From contig NZ_CP013021.1 of NCBI RefSeq assembly GCF_001420915.1, positions 3,630,501 to 3,694,500 on the forward strand: 64,000 nt of DNA, read 5' to 3'. Below are positions 1 through 7,102 of this stretch, piece by piece. A model generated the notes under the pieces. That model searched no databases. It had not been told where the DNA came from and worked only from the letters and a program-made list of their open reading frames with translations. The stretch comes from Agarivorans gilvus. GTDB lineage: Bacteria > Pseudomonadota > Gammaproteobacteria > Enterobacterales > Celerinatantimonadaceae. The translations under genes were made by a program, and so were the position numbers. Position 1 is the stretch's first letter. Each line of letters begins with the position of its first letter.

Positions 1-172
1 AAGCGCTGCTCGAAGCGCGCTTGAAGATGGCAAATTAGCACCAGAGATCGGACTTTGGTCGGTGCATGCACTGATGCTGTTGATTGCCATGAGCTACTTG
101 TTTATACGAAGTGAATACTACTTAAAGCTGCGCGGAAAAATTAAAGGACAGGCCTGTGTTTCGAATTCTTGA
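1..172 (+). CDS. lptF: LptF, LPS export permease (3' end only)
   Basis: This is the C-terminal end of an open frame entering from the left edge, read from base 2 and stopping at TGA 170-172. The visible residues end in a hydrophobic segment (HALMLLIAMSYLF) followed by a basic tail, as at the C-terminus of LptF. LptF pairs with LptG in the inner-membrane LptB2FG transporter that extracts lipopolysaccharide. The assignment rests mainly on position: it overlaps the start of lptG by 17 bases, the usual lptF-lptG arrangement. Most of the gene lies outside the window. Confidence 0.8.
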   Translation, partial: SAARSALEDGKLAPEIGLWSVHALMLLIAMSYLFIRSEYYLKLRGKIKGQACVSNS

Positions 173-1223
173 TTGGTATGTTGGCCGTACCATTATTATG
201 TCTAGCATGCTGGTATTAGTCACCCTGCAAAGCTTGAGTATGATTGTTAAGTTCGTTGAACAGCTGGGCAGCGTAGGGCAGGGGGATTATCAAATTGCCG
301 ATGCGCTTTGGTATGTTTTGCTGAGTGTGCCGCGCGAGCTGGAAATGTTCTTCCCCATGGCTGCCTTGTTAGGCTCTTTGATTGGCCTAGGCTCGTTAGC
401 CAGCACTAGTGAGCTGGTGGTAATGCAAAGTTCGGGGCTTTCTCGTTTTAATATTGCCGTGGCAGTGCTTAAAACCGCGGTGCCCATGATGCTAGCGATG
501 ATGTTGCTGGGCGAATATGTTGCGCCGCAATCGGATTTGGCGGCTAAGCAATTGCGTTCTAGCAAAATGTCGGGTGGTGCTATGGTGGCGGTACAGCGCG
601 GTGTTTGGGCTAAAGATGGTGAAAGCTTCGTGAATATTGGCGAAGTGCAGGAAAGCCAAACGCTGTTTAATATTACTATTTATCGCTTCAATGTCTTGGG
701 AGAGTTATACCAGCAAATCGAGGGGGTGAAGGCTAATTATCAACAGGATCACTGGTTAATCGAAACCGGTCGAGTATTGGAATTTAGTGATAAGCAAGTG
801 AAGGAAACCTCGATTCGAGACTACCCTTGGGTCAGCACCTTGACTCCCGATAAACTAGGGGTAGTTACGGTTAAGCCACATGATTTGTCGATTTCAGGAA
901 TGTTCTCTTACATTTCTTATTTACAGCAAAATAACCAAGACCCTTCGCGTTATCAGCTAGCTTTGGCGCGTAAACTAATGATGCCAATACTGACTGGCAT
1001 CATGATGCTGCTGGCTCTGTCATTTGTATTTGGCCCCTTACGCAGTTCCAGCATGGGGGCGAAAATTATGATGGGTGTGGTCGCGGGCTTTAGTTACTAC
1101 ATTCTTGATCAAGTCTTGGGTTCGATGAGTTTGGTATATGGGGTGCCCCCTTACTTGAGTGCAGCCATTCCTAGCATTTTGGTTCTAGGTATCGCCTTCT
1201 ACTTGATTAACCGTCGGGTGTAA
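156..1223 (+). CDS. lptG: LptG, LPS export system permease
   Basis: 355 aa, the usual length of LptG. LptG is the second transmembrane subunit of the LptB2FG ABC transporter, which lifts LPS from the inner membrane to the LptC-LptA bridge. The N-terminus (LDWYVGRTII) is typical of the family, with hydrophobic segments near residues 10-35, 55-80 and 95-120, a periplasmic beta-rich central part, and three more membrane segments from about residue 270 to the end. The start is GTG at 156, inside the end of lptF, which implies translational coupling. The gene is essential in most Gram-negative bacteria, and this is core chromosome. I am confident of the family. Confidence 0.95.
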   Translation: MFRILDWYVGRTIIMSSMLVLVTLQSLSMIVKFVEQLGSVGQGDYQIADALWYVLLSVPRELEMFFPMAALLGSLIGLGSLASTSELVVMQSSGLSRFNIAVAVLKTAVPMMLAMMLLGEYVAPQSDLAAKQLRSSKMSGGAMVAVQRGVWAKDGESFVNIGEVQESQTLFNITIYRFNVLGELYQQIEGVKANYQQDHWLIETGRVLEFSDKQVKETSIRDYPWVSTLTPDKLGVVTVKPHDLSISGMFSYISYLQQNNQDPSRYQLALARKLMMPILTGIMMLLALSFVFGPLRSSSMGAKIMMGVVAGFSYYILDQVLGSMSLVYGVPPYLSAAIPSILVLGIAFYLINRRV

Positions 1224-1284
1224 TCACTCTGCTTTATTGGGGCAAGCTAGTTTGCCGACACTTGCCCTAAATTGAAGGTTGTTG

Positions 1285-1755
1285 TTATTTTTTAGCTAAG
1301 GTCACCACTTGGCATTTGCCCCAAATGTCTTGAAAGGCTGTATTATCTTTGGTCAGCAGTACCATTAAGTTACCCAAACCTAAGGCTGCGGTGAATAAGC
1401 GGATTAGCGCCTGAGTGTAACTAATGTTAGAACCGTCGTAGTTTTGTACGCGTAAGCGCCAAGCCCGCATGCCAATGGTTTGGCCATGGTTATGCCAAAA
1501 CCAAACGTAGAACAAAATGATGCTGCCCCATACTAAGCCCTGAAACCAAATTTGTGCCACTAAGTAACTAGAATGCTCCATGCCTTCGGGAAGTTTGAGT
1601 AAGCCTATGCTATTGCTTACTGCGACTAACGCGAGGCATAACATACTGACTACCATCGCAATGGCAACGGTCATTAGGCTATCGTAAATAAAAGCGCCAA
1701 GACGACGAAAAAAACCAGCGCCACGTTGTGGGCTGACTGCGGTGGTTTGACTCAT
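1285..1755 (-). CDS. RDD-family membrane protein
   Basis: 156 aa. The N-terminus contains the RDD-like signature (FFRRLGAFIYDSLM: R-x-x-A-x-x-x-D), followed by hydrophobic segments near residues 28-50 and 70-92. A second conserved patch (GQTIGMRAWRLRVQN) is the usual Gly-x-x-x-x-G/K-x-x-x-x-R-V motif of RDD proteins. The function of such proteins is mostly unknown; some are proposed to be ion antiporters. It is transcribed convergently with lptG, with 61 bases between the stops. It sits just before the tRNA-Leu that forms the left edge of the island, so it marks the last core gene on that side. Confidence 0.85.
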   Translation of the reverse strand: MSQTTAVSPQRGAGFFRRLGAFIYDSLMTVAIAMVVSMLCLALVAVSNSIGLLKLPEGMEHSSYLVAQIWFQGLVWGSIILFYVWFWHNHGQTIGMRAWRLRVQNYDGSNISYTQALIRLFTAALGLGNLMVLLTKDNTAFQDIWGKCQVVTLAKK

Positions 1756-1902
1756 TAGTGCTTGTCTCCAATAAATTTGTTATATGGTAACAAAATGGAT
1801 TTGTTTGAGCTTAATCTAGGTTTGATTTTGCAGCAAAATATTGGATTAATTGCCCGCTCGCGCAATTCTTAAACACTTAGTCTGCTTTAGCAAAAAAAGC
1901 AC

Positions 1903-1930
1903 TTGCCAATCTAAAAACGCGCCTTATAAT
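1903..1930 (+). promoter_or_regulatory. sigma-70 promoter of tRNA-Leu
   Basis: A -35 TTGCCA (1903-1908) and a perfect -10 TATAAT (1925-1930) are separated by 16 bases, about 30 bases before the tRNA. This is a strong housekeeping promoter. Confidence 0.8.
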
Positions 1931-1959
1931 GCCAATCACTCGCTAAGGCGAGGCACAAA

Positions 1960-2046
1960 GCCAGAGTGATGAAATTGGTAGACATAGGGGATTCAAAATC
2001 CCCCGCTAGCGATAGCGTGCCGGTTCAAGTCCGGCCTCTGGTACCA
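1960..2046 (+). tRNA. tRNA-Leu (anticodon CAA)
   Basis: 87 nt including an encoded CCA. The acceptor strand GCCAGAG (1960-1966) pairs with CTCTGGT near 2036-2042, leaving one terminal G-U wobble. The anticodon stem GGGGA/TCCCC flanks the loop TTCAAAA, giving anticodon CAA. The long variable arm (CGCTAGCGATAGCG) is the class II type expected for leucine. The T arm is CCGG-TTCAAGT-CCGG. The 3' end and following bases are repeated at 22226-22262, so this tRNA is the attachment site of the island. Confidence 0.96.
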
Positions 2047-2061
2047 TATTTAGAAAAAAGG
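2042..2061 (+). repeat. attL-like direct repeat at tRNA-Leu 3' end
   Basis: The 20-base sequence taccatatttagaaaaaagg starts in the last bases of tRNA-Leu and recurs exactly at 22243-22262. A further 10 bases of the T arm (ttcaagtccg, 2024-2033) recur at 22226-22235 with nearly the same spacing. This is the arrangement left by site-specific integration into the 3' end of a tRNA gene. Confidence 0.8.
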
Positions 2062-2083
2062 ATGTCCTAGGGCATCCTTTTTT
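2054..2083 (+). terminator. intrinsic terminator after tRNA-Leu
   Basis: Six A, GGATG, a short loop, CATCC and six T form a compact hairpin with a T tail directly after the tRNA. The left half overlaps the island direct repeat, so the terminator next to the tRNA is now the one carried by the island. Confidence 0.85.
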
Positions 2084-2358
2084 CGTTTTTGCAGAGCTGT
2101 TGCTTCTTTCGTTTACGCTTCCTCAGTACAGTTTCGAACAACGGGCCGTGATGTTTGAACAGGCGCTTATGGCTGAAATCGCACTTAAGTTGAATAAGGC
2201 CTTGAGGTTAGCATTAGAGGTGGCAATTAACCTGAGGTTGTAAACCCAATACTTAAGTAAAATAGAAGTTTTAGAGCAGCAGTCAGAAACCTTGTCTAAG
2301 CTAGTTGAAAAGCCCTGTGGAGAATAGTGTTTGAATAAATGTTGTAAGCGTTCTTGCA
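2084..2358. other. island left end, no convincing gene
   Basis: An open frame exists on the minus strand (2123-2359), but it has no ribosome binding site, an unusual composition and no recognisable motif. A short plus-strand frame (MFEQALMAEIALKL, from about 2150) is too short to judge. Nothing resembling an integrase remnant is visible. The stretch ends at the promoter-like element at 2359. Confidence 0.5.
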
Positions 2359-2390
2359 TAGGAAAAATGTTGGTGCCAGCCCAGTAAGAT
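2359..2390 (+). promoter_or_regulatory. island promoter element, copy 1
   Basis: TAGGAAAAA (2359-2367), then 17 bases, then TAAGAT (2385-2390). It lies 48 bases before the lipoprotein start at 2438. It is one of six copies with identical spacing. Confidence 0.6.
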
Positions 2391-2437
2391 TACCTCATCG
2401 CAATCGAGGTCCGGTTGCAGTCATTGAGGGAATCGTT

Positions 2438-2818
2438 ATGAACAAGAAGCTTATCGCACTTTCTACCGTTCTTATGCTCAGCAGCTTAGTGGGTTGTAAG
2501 TCTACTGTTGATGGAGTATCAAAAAGTCTTGCTTACGAGACAGGGGTCGAAGTTAGCCAAGAGCAGATGCTCCAGTATGTGGATGGAGAAACCACCAAGC
2601 AGCAACTTATTGCCGACCTTGGCCACCCTTCCCGCAAACAAGTGATCAATGAAGTGGAAACCTGGTTTTATGACTATGTATACATTCCTCCATTTCCTGG
2701 TCAGAGGAACATTAGCGAAGCAAGCGCATTCGACTTTAACCCTCAGGGCGTGTTGATTAGTCACTATAAAACCCAAGGGAAGTCAGGCAATCCTCTGATT
2801 GAGGCTGCTAAGCTATAA
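2438..2818 (+). CDS. small lipoprotein, BamE/SmpA-like
   Basis: 126 aa. The start ATG 2438 is preferred to the longer upstream frame because it has GAGGG seven bases upstream and begins a classical signal peptide (MNKKLIALSTVLMLSS) ending in a lipobox with Cys (LVGC). After a short linker, the segment QQLIADLGHPSRKQ...ETWFYDY resembles the BamE/SmpA fold: a small helix-helix-sheet domain in outer-membrane lipoproteins with the pattern 'G-x-P' then aromatic-rich strands. It is the first island gene, driven by promoter copy 1. The family resemblance is by eye only; its role is unknown. Confidence 0.7.
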   Translation: MNKKLIALSTVLMLSSLVGCKSTVDGVSKSLAYETGVEVSQEQMLQYVDGETTKQQLIADLGHPSRKQVINEVETWFYDYVYIPPFPGQRNISEASAFDFNPQGVLISHYKTQGKSGNPLIEAAKL

Positions 2819-2824
2819 ACCCTA

Positions 2825-2855
2825 GTTGGCGCGAAGCGACGCGCTTCGCGCCAAC
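2825..2855. repeat. perfect 14-bp stem hairpin (REP-like)
   Basis: The arms 2825-2838 (GTTGGCGCGAAGCG) and 2842-2855 are exact reverse complements around a three-base loop. It is very GC-rich compared with its surroundings and lacks a T tail, so it is not a standard terminator. It sits between the lipoprotein stop and the exonuclease pseudogene. Confidence 0.75.
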
Positions 2856-2882
2856 CAAGATTCTGATGCAAGGAAGAACCTT

Positions 2883-3453
2883 ATGGCACTGCTGGTTGTA
2901 GATTTAGAAACGACCTGTGATGAAGGCGAAAAGCTGGCTAGGACGCTGATGGAGACTATCGAAATTGGCGCTGTAGTGGTGGATGAGCAGCTGCAAATTC
3001 TTGGCTCATTTCAGTCCTTTATCAAGCCGCTACGTACTCCTCAGCTCACCGCCTTCTGCTCCGATTTAACTGGAATAAGCCAGGCTGAGGTCGATAGCGC
3101 AGCTACTGTCTATGAGGTATTTCCAGAGTTTGCAGATTGGCTGTCTGGTTTTGCTGGGCTGAAGCACTGGGCCTCCTGGCATAAGCGGCGACTTTGCGCT
3201 GAACTCAAGCGTTGCTGGGCTGAAGCACTGGGCCTCCTGGGGGGCTTATGACCGTGGTCAATTTGAACAAGATGCAGAGCACTTTAAGCTAATAAACCCG
3301 GTGGGTGAACTTCAGCACCTCAACTTGAAACCAATGTTTGGCAAAGCAGTGGAGCAGCGCCGGATGGGCTTGGGACGAGAAATAGAGTACTTAGGTCTAG
3401 GCTTTGCCGGCAATCACCATCGTTGTATCGATGATGCGAAGAACATTGTCTGA
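2883..3453 (+). pseudogene. DEDDh 3'-5' exonuclease (KapD/ERI1-like), broken by a 61-bp insertion
   Basis: The ATG at 2883 starts MALLVVDLETTCDEGE, the ExoI motif (D-x-E) of DnaQ-fold exonucleases. The frame ends prematurely at 3251. In another frame from 3212 the protein continues as GLKHWASWGAYDRGQ... to NHHRCIDDAKN, which contains the ExoIII motif (H-x(4)-D), and stops at 3453. Between the two parts, 29 bases (3151-3179) are repeated at 3212-3240 with 32 foreign bases in between: a net 61-bp insertion that shifts the frame. Without it the product would be about 169 aa and complete. Such enzymes trim RNA or DNA 3' ends. The copy as it stands should be inactive, lacking the third motif. Confidence 0.8.
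3151..3240 (+). repeat. 29-bp direct repeat within the exonuclease
   Basis: Positions 3151-3179 and 3212-3240 are identical (starts ttgctgggctgaagcactgg), 61 bases apart. The 32 bases between them are not a copy of adjacent sequence, so this is not a plain tandem duplication. Confidence 0.9.
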
Positions 3454-3576
3454 TTGATTCAGACTGAATCTCGCTTTACTGCGGTGTAAGGAGGGAGATA
3501 AACGCGACAACCTAGTTGAAATGGGCTGTCTCTCTGCTCGCACCAAATCCTAGCATCACCGAATGGAGTTTAATTT

Positions 3577-4125
3577 ATGCCTTCGAGTTATATTATCTCT
3601 GACTTACATTTTGGACATGCCAATGTGTTTAAGTTCTCTGCTGGTTACCGACAGGGAAGAACAATTGAGGAGCATGATGCTTGGTTGCTGGACGCGATCA
3701 ACTCCACCTGTAATGAAAAAGACCAATTATGGGTGCTAGGTGATGTTGCTTTCAGTGAGGTCGGATTAGCCAGCTTTCGCAAAATTAGAGCTCAAGTCAG
3801 GTTGCTCTTGGGCAATCATGACCAGAAGTTCGCTCGCGAGCTAATCGAGTCCGCTCGCACTCTGGAACCCTCGGGAAGGAACTGGGCAGGTTGTTTGTTA
3901 TCACACCATCCGCTGCACCCATTATGTTTGGCGCAGCACCGCCGAATTAATCTACACGGTCACTTGCACCAGCAAGCGGTATTACTGGAATCTGGCCGCG
4001 TGGACCCTCGATATATCAACCTTAGCGTGGAGCAATTAGATGCGGGGAAGCCAATCAATGTTGAAGTGCTTCGCGATATGGTGAAAGTGCGCAAGGCACA
4101 AGCAGAGGCTCTTCAGCTCTGGTGA
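3577..4125 (+). CDS. calcineurin-type metallophosphoesterase
   Basis: 182 aa. All four metal-binding blocks of the family are visible: D9-L-H11 (SDLHFGH), G55-D56 (LGDVAF), G79-N80-H81-D82 (LLLGNHD), a central SHHP near 109 and GHLH near 131. The small size and the opening 'IISDLHFGH' resemble the phage and bacterial single-domain phosphoesterases that are often annotated YfcE-like or 'metallophosphatase'. The substrate is unknown. The start is ATG 3577 with GGAG about ten bases upstream. It follows the broken exonuclease and precedes two unknown genes and an ADP-ribosylglycohydrolase, so a nucleotide or nucleic-acid end substrate is a reasonable guess but not shown. Confidence 0.88.
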   Translation: MPSSYIISDLHFGHANVFKFSAGYRQGRTIEEHDAWLLDAINSTCNEKDQLWVLGDVAFSEVGLASFRKIRAQVRLLLGNHDQKFARELIESARTLEPSGRNWAGCLLSHHPLHPLCLAQHRRINLHGHLHQQAVLLESGRVDPRYINLSVEQLDAGKPINVEVLRDMVKVRKAQAEALQLW

Positions 4126-4166
4126 GCCTCAATAATAACCCGCTTAAAAAGACATCGCCGTTCGCG

Positions 4167-4198
4167 TAGGAAAAAACCTCTCTCAGTCAGGTCACAAT
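4167..4198 (+). promoter_or_regulatory. island promoter element, copy 2
   Basis: TAGGAAAAA (4167-4175), 17 bases, CACAAT (4193-4198). It stands 33 bases before the ATG at 4231 and would drive the three-gene run ending with the ADP-ribosylglycohydrolase. Confidence 0.6.
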
Positions 4199-4230
4199 AG
4201 GGTCATTGACAAGCCATTGCAGAGAGACAA

Positions 4231-4656
4231 ATGGAAACGAAATTTCCCAGGCTATCGACCTATCTTCGAGTGATTAGCCTACAGCCAAATATGTTGGAAA
4301 AACTCGAAGAGCACAAGGCTTTTACCATCAATTTGGCGATGAGTGTGCAGCGATTTATGGAAGAGCAAGACGCAACCATGGGACATTTCATCACTGCTAT
4401 CAGTCATGCATATGTCGGCCGAGGCCAAAAAGGCTACTTCAAGCTAACAGATGGTCATAAACACTATCAGTTTATTTTTTGTGTCTACCAACAAGAGCTT
4501 GAGGACTGTGCTGAGAAAATGCTCTCGGTGTATATCACTTTCGAATCAGAGGATCAGGAGTTTGGTACTCTCGATATGATTCTGCAGCTAAATGGCGACC
4601 AACTGCCACTGTACGATGACGCTGACTCAGTGGAGTTAGCACAGACTCAGTTGTAG
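4231..4656 (+). CDS. unknown protein, 141 aa
   Basis: I do not recognise this protein. It is soluble, has no signal peptide and is acidic towards its end (QLPLYDDADSVELAQ). The middle (GRGQKGYFKLTDGHKHYQFIF) looks like a beta-rich core. AGAGAGA precedes the ATG. It is the first gene of a tight plus-strand run with 4682 and 5140 and lies directly behind promoter copy 2. The run suggests that it works with the ADP-ribosylglycohydrolase at its end. Confidence 0.6.
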   Translation: METKFPRLSTYLRVISLQPNMLEKLEEHKAFTINLAMSVQRFMEEQDATMGHFITAISHAYVGRGQKGYFKLTDGHKHYQFIFCVYQQELEDCAEKMLSVYITFESEDQEFGTLDMILQLNGDQLPLYDDADSVELAQTQL

Positions 4657-4681
4657 CTAGGTAGAAGGGAGGGAGACAAGT

Positions 4682-5140
4682 ATGAGCTTTTTGTTGGACA
4701 GCCTTGATGAGTTGGGCCTCGAGCCTAGAACAATGAATCAGCAACAGCGCGAACAAGTGTTTCTCCATTCGGTGCGCAAGCTGAACTTAAAAATTATCAA
4801 GTCTCTAGCGGAGGGGCGAGATGGAGAGACCTTAGCAAGCCTATATGGAGGCAGCGTGCGCCTGTGTTGCTGCAGTGAGCTACGTCGCTACATGTGGTTT
4901 AGAGAGAAAGATCTGCGTGGAATGCTCGCCAACTTGGCTGGGCAACTCCAGCCCCATTATGAAACCGATACTTTTCAAGTCGGGTGTATTCACTATTACC
5001 ACTTTGCTTGTTATTGGCATATCAACTACTTCCGCTATGGTCGGCAGATTAGTGCGCGGAAACTGCCGGCACTTGATTGCCAAGGCTTGGAGTTTGGTGT
5101 GTTTTTGAAAGTTGAACCTGTTTCGTTAAGGAGTTACTGA
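4682..5140 (+). CDS. unknown protein, 152 aa
   Basis: I do not recognise this protein. The start ATG 4682 is well supported by GGGAGGGAG eight bases upstream. The stop TGA overlaps the start of the next gene by one base (TGATG), so the two are translationally coupled. It is Cys- and aromatic-rich in the middle (VRLCCCSELRRYMWF, then CIHYYHFACYWH), which could mean metal binding, but no known zinc motif is clear. There is no membrane segment or signal peptide. Its strict coupling to the ADP-ribosylglycohydrolase points to a partner or regulator of that enzyme. Confidence 0.65.
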   Translation: MSFLLDSLDELGLEPRTMNQQQREQVFLHSVRKLNLKIIKSLAEGRDGETLASLYGGSVRLCCCSELRRYMWFREKDLRGMLANLAGQLQPHYETDTFQVGCIHYYHFACYWHINYFRYGRQISARKLPALDCQGLEFGVFLKVEPVSLRSY

Positions 5141-5955
5141 TGCTTGGAGGAATTATCGGTGATGTGGCGGGATCGCTGCTGGAAGGTGGCAAGCTGCGTA
5201 GTTACAACTTTAGCAGTGCCACGCTTTTCTCTGCTAAAGCAAAACCCACAGATGATAGTGTGCTGCTTGCGGCAACGGCCGCGGCCATGCTTGATGATAG
5301 TGATGACTTCGCTGAATACTACCGAAACTTTGCCGAAGCTCATCCCAATGCTGGTTACGGGCCGGGTTTCTCAGCCTGGCTTAAGGGAGAATCAAAAGAG
5401 TACCAGAGTTTTGGTAACGGCGCGGCCGCACGAGCTGGAGTACTCGGCTACCTAGAAGATGAGAACGAAGTATTGGCATTGGCCAGAAGGTCGGCCGAGG
5501 TTTCTCATCTACATGAAGAAGGAGTGAATGGAGCTCTGGCTATGGCATGGTGTGTTTGGGCGTTGCGCCAACAACTCTCAGAGCAAGAAATCTGTCAGGA
5601 GCTTTACCGTCGCTGGAATTACTATGTTGATCGAGAGCACTCCCATAACTTAGTAGCTCTAAGTAAAGGCTGGAACTTTGATTGCTCAGCTATCAATACC
5701 GTGCCTTTATCAATCTATATTGCCCTGTTCCACGGCAACAATTTTGAAGCAGGTCTGCGAGCGGTTCACTACCTCGGTGGCGACACCGATACCATTGGTT
5801 GCATGGTGGGCTTGCTGAAGGCGCAGATTCAGGCCGTTAGCCAAGAGTGGGCCAAGCTGACCAAGCAAAATCTATGGCGTAATGCTTATCAACTACTCTT
5901 GGTACTGCAGCGATTTGAACAGCGGTTTGAAGTACAGGGCTGCTTGCCTTTCTAA
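5140..5955 (+). CDS. ADP-ribosylglycohydrolase family protein (DraG/ARH)
   Basis: 271 aa, a usual length for the DraG/ARH family, which removes ADP-ribose from proteins or nucleic acids using two Mg ions. The N-terminus GGIIGDVAGSLLEGG matches the opening family motif (G-D-x-x-G). PTDDSVLLA near residue 37 supplies the metal-binding T-D-D, and GGDTDTIG near 209 is the C-terminal metal-binding block. All key acidic residues appear intact. It is coupled to the preceding gene by a one-base overlap. No ADP-ribosyltransferase is recognisable in the island, so the modified target is either encoded elsewhere or comes from an invader. The family call is secure; the substrate is unknown. Confidence 0.9.
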   Translation: MLGGIIGDVAGSLLEGGKLRSYNFSSATLFSAKAKPTDDSVLLAATAAAMLDDSDDFAEYYRNFAEAHPNAGYGPGFSAWLKGESKEYQSFGNGAAARAGVLGYLEDENEVLALARRSAEVSHLHEEGVNGALAMAWCVWALRQQLSEQEICQELYRRWNYYVDREHSHNLVALSKGWNFDCSAINTVPLSIYIALFHGNNFEAGLRAVHYLGGDTDTIGCMVGLLKAQIQAVSQEWAKLTKQNLWRNAYQLLLVLQRFEQRFEVQGCLPF

Positions 5956-6271
5956 GCTTGCACTAACACTAGGCGCAAGCACAGTCATGCAGGTATATTT
6001 GAGCTTGAAAAAGAACTGAAGCGTATTACGGCTGAAGAAAGCTTTTCGCTTTCAGACATTCGACTTTTGCGATTATGTTTACGCTTTCCAGTTGCAATTT
6101 GCAGTTTTTGCCACTGAGGTAGAAAGTCTTACAAAAGTCGTCGACATGACAAAATAGCTCAGTTAACTATTTTCATAGCTGGTTCCTTTACGATGATTTC
6201 CTTTTTAGTCAAAAGAGCTGATCGCGGAACCAGCTTTAGTTCCCGTTATTTTTATCCTGAGTTCAGGTTAG
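5956..6271. other. intergenic, no clear gene; distant inverted repeat
   Basis: The stretch separates the ADP-ribosylglycohydrolase from the convergent vWA operon. A 10-bp inverted repeat (AGCTGGTTCC at 6177-6186, GGAACCAGCT at 6226-6235) has a 39-base loop and may be part of a terminator for the minus-strand operon. A short coding-like remnant without a start (FELEKELKRITAEES, near 6000) is visible but not supported. Confidence 0.4.
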
Positions 6272-7102
6272 TTACATAATGTTACGTAACAAGTTGGGTT
6301 TTCCAAATTGCTTTAGCTCCACATTAGCGCTATTGAAAACTTGCCTCCAGAACTTCTCAAGCTCAATCATGGATTTCTGGCTGTTATAGTTTTTACCGCC
6401 ATGAATATAGCCCGCGCCAATAACATATATTTCTGCACCCGCAAAATCACCGACAAATCCTTGTTCACTTATCCGCTGAAAAGACTCTGTTGCATCGGGT
6501 ACTTTGACAGAACCTCGAGAGTAGAAAGTCAGGCTTTCAGAGTTTTCAAGCATGTCTGAAACCAGCAAAACAATCTTTCTTTTCGCACTGGACTGGGATA
6601 CTAAATCGTTGCCAATGCTTAGAACTGTTCCTACTAACTCGGTTTTGGGATAGGACTCATCTGCGTCGTTAAATGACTCTTTTAGTGCTCTGTGTGCAGC
6701 ATTTAAAGCATGAGATTGTTTTTTTAAGCAGGACTTCAAGGAGCGAAGGCCTAAGGCGTTCATATCATCTTGAGTGGCTTGCGAGGGGCTTTTTTCAAAG
6801 TAACCACTGAAAGGGATGCTTGTATATTCACCTTTTGCCATGGCGCTAAAGGTCACTAACGAAATTTTATCTCCTTCCTTACCAAAATTAGCTAATTGCG
6901 CATGTACCCGCTTTTTCATGTTGGTATCTAGGTGTACTGTTTGGTCTACTAGAATGAAAAACTCCCGCTCAATGGTCTTATCATTGAGTTCAGAGACTTT
7001 TGCGTAGTCATAGCATGAAGGAACATCATTTCTCTGATCAGCATAAGCGGGAGACGTGATTAAGGCTCCCCCTAGCATTAGTGAGATTATTGGCTTAATC
7101 AT
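6272..7102 (-). CDS. exported vWA-like protein
   Basis: 276 aa. The signal peptide (MIKPIISLMLGGALITSPAYA) predicts export to the periplasm. The body resembles a von Willebrand A fold: a first strand with the MIDAS-position Asp (REFFILVDQTVHLD), alternating strands and helices, and a central strand KRKIVLLVSDMLENS. The usual D-x-S-x-S is replaced by D-Q-T-V-H, so metal binding may be weakened. It is the last gene of a three-gene minus operon; its ATG overlaps the stop of the 542-aa gene by four bases. vWA domains usually mediate protein-protein contacts. Partnership with the two upstream envelope proteins is inferred from the coupling. Confidence 0.7.
   Translation of the reverse strand: MIKPIISLMLGGALITSPAYADQRNDVPSCYDYAKVSELNDKTIEREFFILVDQTVHLDTNMKKRVHAQLANFGKEGDKISLVTFSAMAKGEYTSIPFSGYFEKSPSQATQDDMNALGLRSLKSCLKKQSHALNAAHRALKESFNDADESYPKTELVGTVLSIGNDLVSQSSAKRKIVLLVSDMLENSESLTFYSRGSVKVPDATESFQRISEQGFVGDFAGAEIYVIGAGYIHGGKNYNSQKSMIELEKFWRQVFNSANVELKQFGKPNLLRNIM

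Noticed and set aside
2123..2359. 78-codon minus-strand open frame
   Set aside because: No binding site or motif; its start lies within promoter copy 1.
2825..2855. Integron attC site
   Set aside because: The palindrome has the order GTT...AAC, opposite to the R''...R' order of attC, has no conserved L sites or bulges, and no cassette array or integrase is present.
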